Positions 1-4,993 of a stretch of 5,746 nucleotides of DNA are shown piece by piece; positions within the stretch are counted from its first letter, which is position 1; each line of letters opens with the position of its first letter. The stretch comes from Bacteroidales bacterium (GTDB lineage Bacteria; Bacteroidota; Bacteroidia; Bacteroidales; WCHB1-69): contig JAIRTU010000252.1 of the NCBI GenBank assembly GCA_031254735.1, forward strand, positions 1-5,746, read 5' to 3'. The position numbers were made by a program, and so were the translations under genes. The notes beneath the pieces were generated by a model, which was not told the origin of the DNA, ran no database searches, and saw only the letters and a program-made list of their open reading frames with translations.

Positions 1-68
1 TTTCGGACGACGATACGCCTTTCGTTTAACTTTTTTGGCGTAATGTTGAAAAAAAACGGCAACAGGTA
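1..68. other. window edge / spacer upstream of arginine deiminase
   Basis: No gene can be assigned here. Two + strand frames are open from the left edge and stop at 27-29 (reading SDDDTPFV) and 41-43 (reading FGRRYAFRLTFLA); either could be the last residues of an upstream gene. The first weakly recalls the acidic DDDxPF tip of single-strand DNA-binding proteins, but it ends in an extra Val and is far too short to decide. The 6-nt arms TACGCC (14-19) and GGCGTA (37-42) could form a weak hairpin, but no T-run follows it. The remainder (43-68) is A-rich and leads into the promoter. Confidence 0.3.
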
Positions 69-99
69 TTGGAAAATTCAGAGAAAAAATTTATCTTTG
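69..99 (+). promoter_or_regulatory. Bacteroidota-type promoter of arginine deiminase-pyrBI
   Basis: TTG at 69-71 is followed by a 20-nt spacer and TATCTTTG at 92-99, a full match to the Bacteroidota -7 element TAnnTTTG with a -33 TTG at normal spacing; C follows the -7 box, as in the other promoters of this window. Transcription would begin around 104-107 and give a leader of roughly 17-20 nt before ATG 123. The promoter lies inside the longest open frame, which could otherwise begin at TTG 69. This is the main reason for placing the protein start at 123. Confidence 0.75.
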
Positions 100-122
100 C
101 ACAAAAACAGTATTACCACTTT

Positions 123-1337
123 ATGGAGATAAATATTAATTCGGAAATCGGTCAATTGGAGGGTGTTATTGTCCATACTCCCGATATTGAACTCGAACGT
201 GCCACGCCTGAAACCATTCATGAAGCTCTTTTTGTAGATTTATTAAATCTTCCGATAGCGAGACGAGAACATTTGCTGTTTAAGTCGGTGCTTTCAAAAG
301 TGGCGGAAACTTTTGAGGTGAGCGATTTGTTGGAAGAAATTTTGCAAGACGAAATCGTAAAACAGCAGATTGTATCGACTGTTTGCAAAAATGAGAACGT
401 CGATTTTTTGAAAGAGGCACTGTTGCCGCTCTCGCCGAAAGATTTAGCCGCTGCACTCATCGGAGGCTTTGAGATGCCCGCACACGAAAACAGTTTTCCG
501 CTCAAACCTCTCTACAATATGTTTTTCACCAGAGATGCTTCTTCTTCCATTGGGAATAATGTGTTGATCAATCAAATGACATTTCCTGTCCGACACAGAG
601 AGTCTTTGATTATGAGTGCTATTTTTCGTCATAAAAAAGATTTTCATGCAGCACACACACTTCACCTGCCCGACAGCAATGCCACGATAGAGGGCGGAGA
701 TGTTTTGGTGGCAAGAGAAGATGTTTTGCTGGTGGGAACAGGCGTTCGTACCAACAAACAGGCTATCGATCAGTTGATAGCATTGGCAAAACAAAATATT
801 GTTCCTCAAAATATTGTGATACAAGAATTGCCCAAATCGCCGGACAGTTTTATTCATCTCGATATGGTTTTTACTTTTTTGGATAAAGGCTACGGCATGG
901 CTTATCTGCCTTTGGCAGCCAAAGAATCATCGTATAAAACAACACATATATCGGTTCAAGCAGATACGGTTTCTTATACCGAAAAGCCCACGCTGCTGAA
1001 AGCCTTGCAGGATTTGCATTTCGATTTGAAACTTATCTCCTGCGGAAACCCCGACAGCCTGCCGACACAACAGCGAGAACAATGGCACAGCGGGGCTAAT
1101 TTTTTTGCGTTGGCGCCGGGCAAAGTTCTCGGATATGCTCGCAACAAACACACGCTGGATCAGTTGAATAAACATGGATTTGAAATTATTGATGCAGAAG
1201 ATATTGTTTCCAATAATAAAAACATACACGATTATGCTGCATGTGCTGTTGTTGTTGACTGCCACGAGCTTCCGCGCGGCGGCGGCGGTGCAAGATGTAT
1301 GACCATGCCCATAAAAAGAAAAAATGTAGGTTGGTAA
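123..1337 (+). CDS. arcA: arginine deiminase
   Basis: A cytoplasmic guanidine-modifying hydrolase that converts L-arginine to L-citrulline and ammonia. With the start at ATG 123 the protein is 404 residues, close to the usual 400-420. All catalytic motifs of the family are visible: GVIVHTP near the N-terminus (14-20), FTRDASSSIG with Asp138, IEGGD with Glu190, GVRTNKQA (207-214), HLDMVF with His245 and Asp247, SGANFFALAPGKVLGYARN (323-341), and GGARCMTMP with the nucleophile Cys392. The frame is open upstream to a TTG at 69, but that codon is the -33 box of a good promoter, so the longer version is rejected. In the glycine loop before Cys392 the reading is RGGGG, where the Pseudomonas enzyme has RGRGG; streptococcal and mycoplasmal enzymes also differ there. 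No arcB, arcC or arcD is present; pyrB follows 51 nt downstream. Catalysis is near certain; whether the role is energy generation, acid resistance or citrulline supply is not shown. Confidence 0.95.
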   Translation: MEININSEIGQLEGVIVHTPDIELERATPETIHEALFVDLLNLPIARREHLLFKSVLSKVAETFEVSDLLEEILQDEIVKQQIVSTVCKNENVDFLKEALLPLSPKDLAAALIGGFEMPAHENSFPLKPLYNMFFTRDASSSIGNNVLINQMTFPVRHRESLIMSAIFRHKKDFHAAHTLHLPDSNATIEGGDVLVAREDVLLVGTGVRTNKQAIDQLIALAKQNIVPQNIVIQELPKSPDSFIHLDMVFTFLDKGYGMAYLPLAAKESSYKTTHISVQADTVSYTEKPTLLKALQDLHFDLKLISCGNPDSLPTQQREQWHSGANFFALAPGKVLGYARNKHTLDQLNKHGFEIIDAEDIVSNNKNIHDYAACAVVVDCHELPRGGGGARCMTMPIKRKNVGW

Positions 1338-1388
1338 TTAAACCCTCGTTTTGTTGATGAATTTATTAATTGCAAAAAATAAAAATAA

Positions 1389-2297
1389 ATGAAAAACAGA
1401 AATCTTATTTCCATAACCGATTTTAATAAGGAAGAATATATCCAAATTCTCGACTCGGCAGAAGATTTTGAAAAACAACCGGTGCAAAATCTTGCCGACG
1501 GCAAGGTGGTAGCCACTTTGTTTTTCGAGCCGTCTACCCGTACACGGTTGAGTTTTGAAAGTGCCGCCAATCGTATGGGTGCAAAAGTTATCGGCTTTAC
1601 CGATGCCGCAAGTTCGAGTACCGCCAAAGGCGAAAGCTTGTCGGACACCATTAAAACGGTGTGCTGCTATGCCGACCTTATCGTGATGCGACATCCTTTG
1701 GAAGGTGCGGCTCGTTTGGCAAGCGAAGTGGCGTCTGTCCCGATTATCAATGCGGGAGATGGTGCTAATCAACACCCTACGCAGTGTATGTTGGACTTGT
1801 ATTCTATTCGCAAAACGCAAAACACCTTAGATGAGCTTAACATTGCGTTGGTTGGCGATTTGAAATATGGTCGTACCGTGCATTCTTTGGTGGAGGCGAT
1901 GTGTAATTTCAAAACCACGTTTCATTTAATTTCTCCCGAAAGCCTGAAATTGCCGAGTTCGGTAAAGATGCATATCAAAAACAGGAAGTTGAAATATTAT
2001 CAATATACCGAAATTCAGGAGGCGATAGATAAAGTGGATATTTTGTACATGACCCGCGTTCAACGCGAGCGTTTTCTTGATATTCAAGATTATGAAAAGG
2101 TGAAAAATGCGTATATTTTGGATCAGTCGATGTTGGAAAATTGCAAGTCGAATCTGAAAATATTGCACCCGCTTCCGCGTGTGAATGAAATCAATACCAA
2201 TGTCGACAGCACCAAGCAGGCGTATTATTTTCAACAGGCACAAAATGGAGTGTATGTGCGTCAGGCGTTGATTGCGGCAATTTTGGGGTTAAAATAA
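1389..2297 (+). CDS. pyrB: aspartate carbamoyltransferase, catalytic subunit
   Basis: Catalyses the first committed step of pyrimidine synthesis: carbamoyl phosphate plus L-aspartate gives N-carbamoyl-L-aspartate and phosphate. The protein has 302 residues, close to the E. coli chain. Active-site residues are in order: the carbamoyl-phosphate loop STRT (49-52) in FEPSTRTRLSFE, the Ser/Lys loop ending in Lys80 (KGES, 80-83), Arg101 in MRHP, GDGANQHPTQ with His129 and Gln132, Arg162 in GDLKYGRT, TRVQRER with Arg223 and Gln225, and HPLPR (260-264). The C-terminal YFQQAQNGVYVRQALI helix is typical. The start is ATG 1389 behind an A-rich leader without Shine-Dalgarno. The 51-nt gap after arcA holds no hairpin terminator and no good TAnnTTTG element, so co-transcription is likely. 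I see no UTP-sensing attenuator like that of enterobacterial pyrBI. The regulatory chain follows directly, which supports a class B-type dodecamer. Confidence 0.98.
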   Translation: MKNRNLISITDFNKEEYIQILDSAEDFEKQPVQNLADGKVVATLFFEPSTRTRLSFESAANRMGAKVIGFTDAASSSTAKGESLSDTIKTVCCYADLIVMRHPLEGAARLASEVASVPIINAGDGANQHPTQCMLDLYSIRKTQNTLDELNIALVGDLKYGRTVHSLVEAMCNFKTTFHLISPESLKLPSSVKMHIKNRKLKYYQYTEIQEAIDKVDILYMTRVQRERFLDIQDYEKVKNAYILDQSMLENCKSNLKILHPLPRVNEINTNVDSTKQAYYFQQAQNGVYVRQALIAAILGLK

Positions 2298-2318
2298 TTA
2301 ATTGTAAAAAAGATAGTT

Positions 2319-2774
2319 ATGAGCAAAAAAGAATTAGTGGTTTCCGCCATAAAAAACGGAACGGTAATCGACCATATACCGGCAGATAAACTTTTTCAGG
2401 TAATACGAGCCTTGGATTTGAAAGATTGTCCCGATCAGATATTAATGGGCAATAATCTAACAAGCAGCAAGCTGGGAAAGAAAGGAATTATCAAATGTCA
2501 AGATAAGTTTTTCAAAAAAGACGAGATAAACAAAATTGCATTGATAACGCCACAGGCAACTTTGATTACCATTCGCAATTACGACGTTGTAGAAAAAATA
2601 CGCATTGGCATTCCCGACACCATCGAGGGCATGGTGCAATGCTACAATCCGAAATGTATTACCAACAACGAAGCCGTATTGCCAAAATTTGTGGTTATCG
2701 ACAAGGAAGATATTAAATTGCAATGTCATTATTGCAGGAAAATCACAAAGAAAGAGACCATTACGTTTTTGTAG
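2319..2774 (+). CDS. pyrI: aspartate carbamoyltransferase, regulatory subunit
   Basis: Non-catalytic chain that binds nucleotides and bridges PyrB trimers, giving feedback control of pyrimidine synthesis. The 151 residues match the family's usual length of about 150. The N-terminal allosteric domain shows the recognisable stretch GTVIDHIPADKLFQVIRAL (14-32) and SSKLGKKGIIK (49-59). The C-terminal domain has the four-cysteine zinc site CYNPKC (Cys108, Cys113) and CHYC (Cys136, Cys139), separated by ITNNEAV and a beta-hairpin; this zinc site makes the contact with PyrB. The start, ATG 2319, lies 21 nt after the pyrB stop with only an A-rich leader, so the two subunits are almost certainly made from one mRNA. 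The nucleotide preference (CTP, UTP, ATP) cannot be read from the sequence. Confidence 0.97.
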   Translation: MSKKELVVSAIKNGTVIDHIPADKLFQVIRALDLKDCPDQILMGNNLTSSKLGKKGIIKCQDKFFKKDEINKIALITPQATLITIRNYDVVEKIRIGIPDTIEGMVQCYNPKCITNNEAVLPKFVVIDKEDIKLQCHYCRKITKKETITFL

Positions 2775-2788
2775 GATAAAAAATTTTC

Positions 2789-2838
2789 TTTTTTTTGATG
2801 AAAGATGTCAATGGTATGCGAAAAAAATATACTTTTGC
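2789..2838 (+). promoter_or_regulatory. tRNA-Leu promoter
   Basis: TACTTTTG at 2830-2837 matches the Bacteroidota -7 element exactly and is followed by C. The -33 area carries TGTC (2806-2809), a weak match to TTTG, about 21 nt upstream. Further up lies a run of eight T ending in TTTTTTTTGA (2789-2798), and a run of seven A lies just before the -7 box (2821-2827). The same layout, nearly base for base, precedes tRNA-Asn at 5562-5610. Transcription would begin around 2842-2845, a few bases before the tRNA. Confidence 0.7.
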
Positions 2839-2849
2839 AGTCCAATCAA

Positions 2850-2936
2850 GCTCAGGTGGTGAAATTGGTAGACACGCTACTTTGAGGGGGTAGTGCCGGT
2901 TACGGCGTGCAAGTTCGACTCTTGTTCTGAGCACCA
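2850..2936 (+). tRNA. tRNA-Leu (anticodon GAG)
   Basis: A full class II cloverleaf of 87 nt including an encoded CCA. The acceptor arms GCTCAGG (2850-2856) and TCTGAGC pair with one G-T wobble, with discriminator A and CCA at 2934-2936. The anticodon stem CTACT (2877-2881) pairs with GGTAG (2889-2893) around loop TTGAGGG, giving anticodon GAG at 2884-2886, which reads CUC and CUU. A long variable arm, GCCG-GTTA-CGGC, is typical of Leu. The T arm is GCAAG-TTCGACT-CTTGT. The gene has its own promoter, although no convincing terminator separates it from pyrI 75 nt upstream, so some read-through from the pyr transcript is possible. Confidence 0.97.
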
Positions 2937-2980
2937 AAAAAGGAAATGAGGTATAACACACTTCGTTTCCTTTTTCTTTC
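2937..2980 (+). terminator. intrinsic terminator after tRNA-Leu, possibly bidirectional
   Basis: The 10-nt arms GGAAATGAGG (2942-2951) and CTTCGTTTCC (2961-2970) pair around the 9-nt loop TATAACACA and are followed by TTTTTCTTTC. A5 at 2937-2941 extends the stem by pairing with T5 at 2971-2975. It starts directly after the tRNA CCA end. The two wobble pairs (T-G, G-T) form only in the + strand RNA, consistent with its serving tRNA-Leu. On the minus strand the complement of 2936-2941 gives a run of six U after the stem, so it could also stop transcripts arriving from recO, with two A-C mismatches. Confidence 0.85.
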
Positions 2981-3036
2981 TGTCTGAATCGGGATTTATG
3001 AGATTGTGCCTTTTCGTTTCGGGAGTGCGGATTAAA

Positions 3037-3063
3037 CCTTTGAGGTTTTTGAAACTTCAAAGG
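3037..3063 (+). repeat. palindrome 1, 12-bp arms with 3-nt loop
   Basis: CCTTTGAGGTTT (3037-3048) and AAACTTCAAAGG (3052-3063) pair along all 12 positions around TTG. One pair is G-T, which holds in + strand RNA and becomes an A-C mismatch in minus strand RNA. This is the longest stem in the spacer. On the minus strand it is followed only by TTTAAT, too weak to call a terminator. Confidence 0.8.
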
Positions 3064-3112
3064 GTTGGTTTTCATCATATTAACAACAGAAATCATCGTT
3101 CGGACAGCAAGA

Positions 3113-3129
3113 GAAGTCCGACGGACTTC
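3113..3129. repeat. palindrome 2, 17-nt unit (copy A)
   Basis: A perfect inverted repeat GAAGTCC-GAC-GGACTTC; the outer loop bases can also pair. It shares its design and 13 of 17 positions with the unit at 3195-3211. The inner G-C pair at positions 4 and 14 is swapped to C-G there, and AAT follows both copies. Confidence 0.85.
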
Positions 3130-3138
3130 AATTTGGAT

Positions 3139-3171
3139 AACCCCTTGCAAGGCGAAGCCGCAGCCGGGGGT
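3139..3171 (+). repeat. palindrome 3, interrupted GC-rich hairpin
   Basis: A stacked hairpin: CCCC (3141-3144) with GGGG (within 3166-3170), TTGC (3145-3148) with GCAG (3160-3163), and an apical GGC-GAA-GCC (3151-3159), with small AA and CC bulges opposite each other. The T-G pair in the middle stem forms only in + strand RNA. Confidence 0.65.
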
Positions 3172-3194
3172 AAAAGATCGCAACACCCCAAACG

Positions 3195-3211
3195 GAACTC
3201 CGTAGGAGTTC
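3195..3211. repeat. palindrome 4, 17-nt unit (copy B)
   Basis: A perfect 7-bp inverted repeat GAACTCC-GTA-GGAGTTC. Relative to the unit at 3113-3129 it differs only at the paired positions 4 and 14, which change together, and at two loop positions. The copies are 82 nt apart, start to start. Confidence 0.85.
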
Positions 3212-3241
3212 AATGTTACTCGAAGAATGTTAATCCTGTGC

Positions 3242-3258
3242 GGCAGCCGGAGGCTGCC
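3242..3258. repeat. palindrome 5, 17-nt GC-rich unit
   Basis: A perfect 7-bp inverted repeat GGCAGCC-GGA-GGCTGCC with the same 7-3-7 geometry as the units at 3113 and 3195 but an unrelated sequence. Its right arm overlaps the left arm of the next inverted repeat, so only one of the two can form at a time. Confidence 0.85.
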
Positions 3259-3279
3259 CGGATAATCCGGACCGGGCAG
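3254..3279. repeat. palindrome 6, alternative hairpin overlapping palindrome 5
   Basis: CTGCCCGG (3254-3261) and CCGGGCAG (3272-3279) are perfect 8-nt complements with a 10-nt loop. Nested in the same stretch is a 13-nt perfect palindrome CCGGAT-A-ATCCGG (3258-3270). These structures exclude one another and the hairpin at 3242-3258. Confidence 0.75.
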
Positions 3280-3296
3280 AGCCTAAGCCGAACGGA

Positions 3297-3327
3297 TTTA
3301 TCGACAAGCATCTATGATACCGATAAA
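3297..3327. repeat. palindrome 7, AT-rich arms with long loop
   Basis: TTTATCG (3297-3303) and CGATAAA (3321-3327) are perfect complements with a 17-nt loop. It marks the right end of the palindromic stretch, 57 nt downstream of the recO stop on the minus strand. It has no U-run in the right place for a minus-strand terminator. Confidence 0.55.
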
Positions 3328-3383
3328 AATTGATATTATTCACTGTTAGTTATTCGTTATTTTCACTTTTCATTCAACAAAAA

Positions 3384-4103
3384 TTATCCGTGCAAGACCG
3401 TTTTTAAAATTTCGTGCGATTTGATTGGAGAAAAATGATTAATATGAAAGCGGTAATACTGTAATATCAAATCCAACAGTTTATTACGCCAAAGATAAGG
3501 GATAATACATTGATTGTCTTTCGGAAATAATTCTTCATTGAGCAAATGATGCATATACGTTCCCAATGTCGGGTCGTCTTTGTCGGAAAAGAGAGTATGC
3601 TCAAAACACGATTTCTCTAAATTGAAACATCTCGAAGATGAAGAATAATTATCTTCGGGCGAAAAACCCAATTCGCGTATCAGAGCAACCAAAAACCGCA
3701 AATGAAAATCGGGCGACAATTCTTCCCGAAAAAATCGAAACAAATTCTCGAAAAGAAAGTTAAACAGGGTTTTATCTTCCGGTGCGTCGTACAGCAGTTG
3801 ATACAGCACCTCATTGAAAAACATACTCACACTCGATTTGGCAATATCAAACGTTCCTGCATAAAGCCCTGTCAAGACATTCATTTCATCGAAATAATCA
3901 AAATGACTGCCGTTTTTCTTATGTCCTGTTATTTCGACCAGAGACATGGGGATAAAGCGATTTTTGTCTTTCTTTTTCGACGAAGAACAAAAACACAGAT
4001 ACGAAACCATGCCAAAAGATTCGGTATACACTTTGACTATCATTTTATTGTCTGAGTGCATAAACCGATGTAAAATAATGCCTTTGGTTTGATAGACTGC
4101 CAT
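3384..4103 (-). CDS. recO: DNA repair protein RecO
   Basis: RecO works with RecR and RecF to load RecA on SSB-coated single-stranded DNA during gap repair and replication restart. The start is ATG at 4103, giving 239 residues beginning MAVYQTKGIILH, the standard N-terminus of the family. A longer reading from 4154 would overlap era by 49 nt and is rejected. Residues 1-80 fit the OB fold (TKGIILHRFMHSDNKMIVKVYTES, split here by its conserved DN at 18-19). The rest is the helical domain, with the Bacteroidota-type stretch FHLRFLVALIRELGF (133-147). Only two cysteines (159 and 166) lie where some RecO proteins have a four-Cys zinc site, so zinc binding is unlikely. The gene begins 2 nt after the era stop, so translation is probably coupled. 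No terminator lies directly downstream. Confidence 0.92.
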   Translation of the reverse strand: MAVYQTKGIILHRFMHSDNKMIVKVYTESFGMVSYLCFCSSSKKKDKNRFIPMSLVEITGHKKNGSHFDYFDEMNVLTGLYAGTFDIAKSSVSMFFNEVLYQLLYDAPEDKTLFNFLFENLFRFFREELSPDFHLRFLVALIRELGFSPEDNYSSSSRCFNLEKSCFEHTLFSDKDDPTLGTYMHHLLNEELFPKDNQCIIPYLWRNKLLDLILQYYRFHINHFSPIKSHEILKTVLHG

Positions 4104-4105
4104 AA

Positions 4106-4993
4106 TTATATTCCGTAACCAAACATTTTTAATCGCCTTTCGTCGTTCCGCCAATCTTTTTGGACTTTCACGCTCAAAGCTAAATACACTTTCTGCCCGA
4201 TAAATTCTTCGATTGCCAAACGTGATTGAATGCCCAACTCTTTGATGGCTTGCCCTTTATGACCGAGAATGATTGCTTTTTGCGTTTCTCGTTCCACATA
4301 GACAGTGGCAAATATGCGTGTAATCTGTTTTTCTTCTTTATATTCAGTAATCTCAATTTCAGCACTGTATGGAATTTCTTTTTTATATTGCAACAATATT
4401 TTCTCACGAATTATTTCCGAAACAAAAAACCGCATGGGGCGATCTGTCAGTTCCTCCTTTGGAAAATACGGCGGCGAAACAGGAAGCAATTCCACCACTT
4501 TTTCTATCACTTCATGTACATTTATCTTCAACAAAGCTGAAATACAACATGTTTTAGCGGGACGGATTATTTCTTCCCAATATTGCACTGCCACAGTAAG
4601 CTGTTCCTGAAAAACAGTGTCTATTTTATTGATTATCAAGATAACAGGCGTTTTGAAACGCATAAGACTGTCCGCCACCTGTTGATTGTATTTCGTTTCG
4701 CCTGCTTCTACCATATACAGCAGAATATCACTGTCTTGCAATGCGGCATCTACATATTTCATCATGTATTCCTGCATTTTGTAGTTGGGGGTAAGCACGC
4801 CGGGGGTGTCGGAGTAAACAATCTGAAAATCATCACCGTTTACTATCCCCATAATGCGATGACGTGTGGTTTGAGCTTTTGCCGTTATGATAGACAGGCG
4901 TTCGCCCACCAAAGTATTCATCAGGGTCGATTTTCCCACGTTGGGATTTCCTAAAATACTTACAAATCCTGCTTTATGTTCTATTTCTGTCAT
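4106..4993 (-). CDS. era: GTPase Era
   Basis: An essential GTPase that binds the 3' end of 16S rRNA and acts in 30S subunit maturation. The protein has 295 residues, the family's usual size. The G domain shows G1 GNPNVGKST (15-23), G2 in the AQTTRHRI stretch (40-47), G3 DTPG (62-65), G4 NKID (122-125) and G5 SAL (152-154). The C-terminal KH domain carries GHKG (244-247) inside AIILGHKGQAIKELG, ahead of the conserved VKVQKDWRND end. I chose ATG 4993, which overlaps the TGA of the upstream deaminase as TGATG; a TTG codon at 4996 would add one residue but is less likely. The stop-start overlap and the 2-nt gap to recO indicate coupled translation in a three-gene operon. All GTP-binding motifs are intact, so this is a functional Era rather than a relative such as Der. 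Confidence 0.97.
   Translation of the reverse strand: MTEIEHKAGFVSILGNPNVGKSTLMNTLVGERLSIITAKAQTTRHRIMGIVNGDDFQIVYSDTPGVLTPNYKMQEYMMKYVDAALQDSDILLYMVEAGETKYNQQVADSLMRFKTPVILIINKIDTVFQEQLTVAVQYWEEIIRPAKTCCISALLKINVHEVIEKVVELLPVSPPYFPKEELTDRPMRFFVSEIIREKILLQYKKEIPYSAEIEITEYKEEKQITRIFATVYVERETQKAIILGHKGQAIKELGIQSRLAIEEFIGQKVYLALSVKVQKDWRNDERRLKMFGYGI

Larger units (their letters stand above)
2981..3383. other. gene-free spacer between converging units, rich in palindromes
   Basis: About 400 nt between the tRNA-Leu terminator and the recO stop codon. Open frames cross it on both strands (for example 2998-3333 on +, and one running through the tRNA on -), but they show no recognisable domain, run straight across the palindromes and have no fitting start context, so I do not call a gene. 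The interval 3037-3327 holds at least seven short inverted repeats, listed separately. It is visibly richer in G and C than the AT-rich flanks, most of all at 3140-3290. From 3328 to 3383 it is AT-rich with a loose repetition of TTATTC/TTTTC motifs and no clear function. Confidence 0.7.

Noticed and set aside
1338..1388. Possible separate pyrB promoter in the arcA-pyrB gap (TTTTG at 1349-1353, TAATTG at 1368-1373)
   Set aside because: The downstream box is a poor match to TAnnTTTG and the spacing is about 15 nt instead of 19-21.
2761..3213. 150-codon open frame on the minus strand
   Set aside because: It crosses the tRNA-Leu gene and its terminator in antisense and overlaps the palindromes, so it is a shadow frame.
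3037..3327. CRISPR array or attachment site
   Set aside because: The units are palindromes of differing sequence and spacing, without identical direct repeats and spacers, and no cas, integrase or transposase gene is present.
2998..3333. 111-codon open frame on the + strand in the spacer, starting MRLCLFVSG
   Set aside because: No recognisable domain, no fitting promoter or start context, and it runs through six or more palindromes; the open frame is probably a by-product of the repeat composition.
3331..3383. AT-rich tandem repeat with TTATTC/TTTTC motifs
   Set aside because: The copies are too short and irregular to distinguish from low-complexity sequence.
4104..4154. Longer recO start at 4154 adding MAERRKAIKNVWLRNII
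   Set aside because: The extension overlaps the 3' end of era by 49 nt and is antiparallel to no known RecO N-terminus; MAVYQTKGIILH at 4103 is the family start.
4226..4954. Several + strand open frames opposite era
   Set aside because: They are antisense to a gene with all GTPase and KH motifs and carry no motif of their own.
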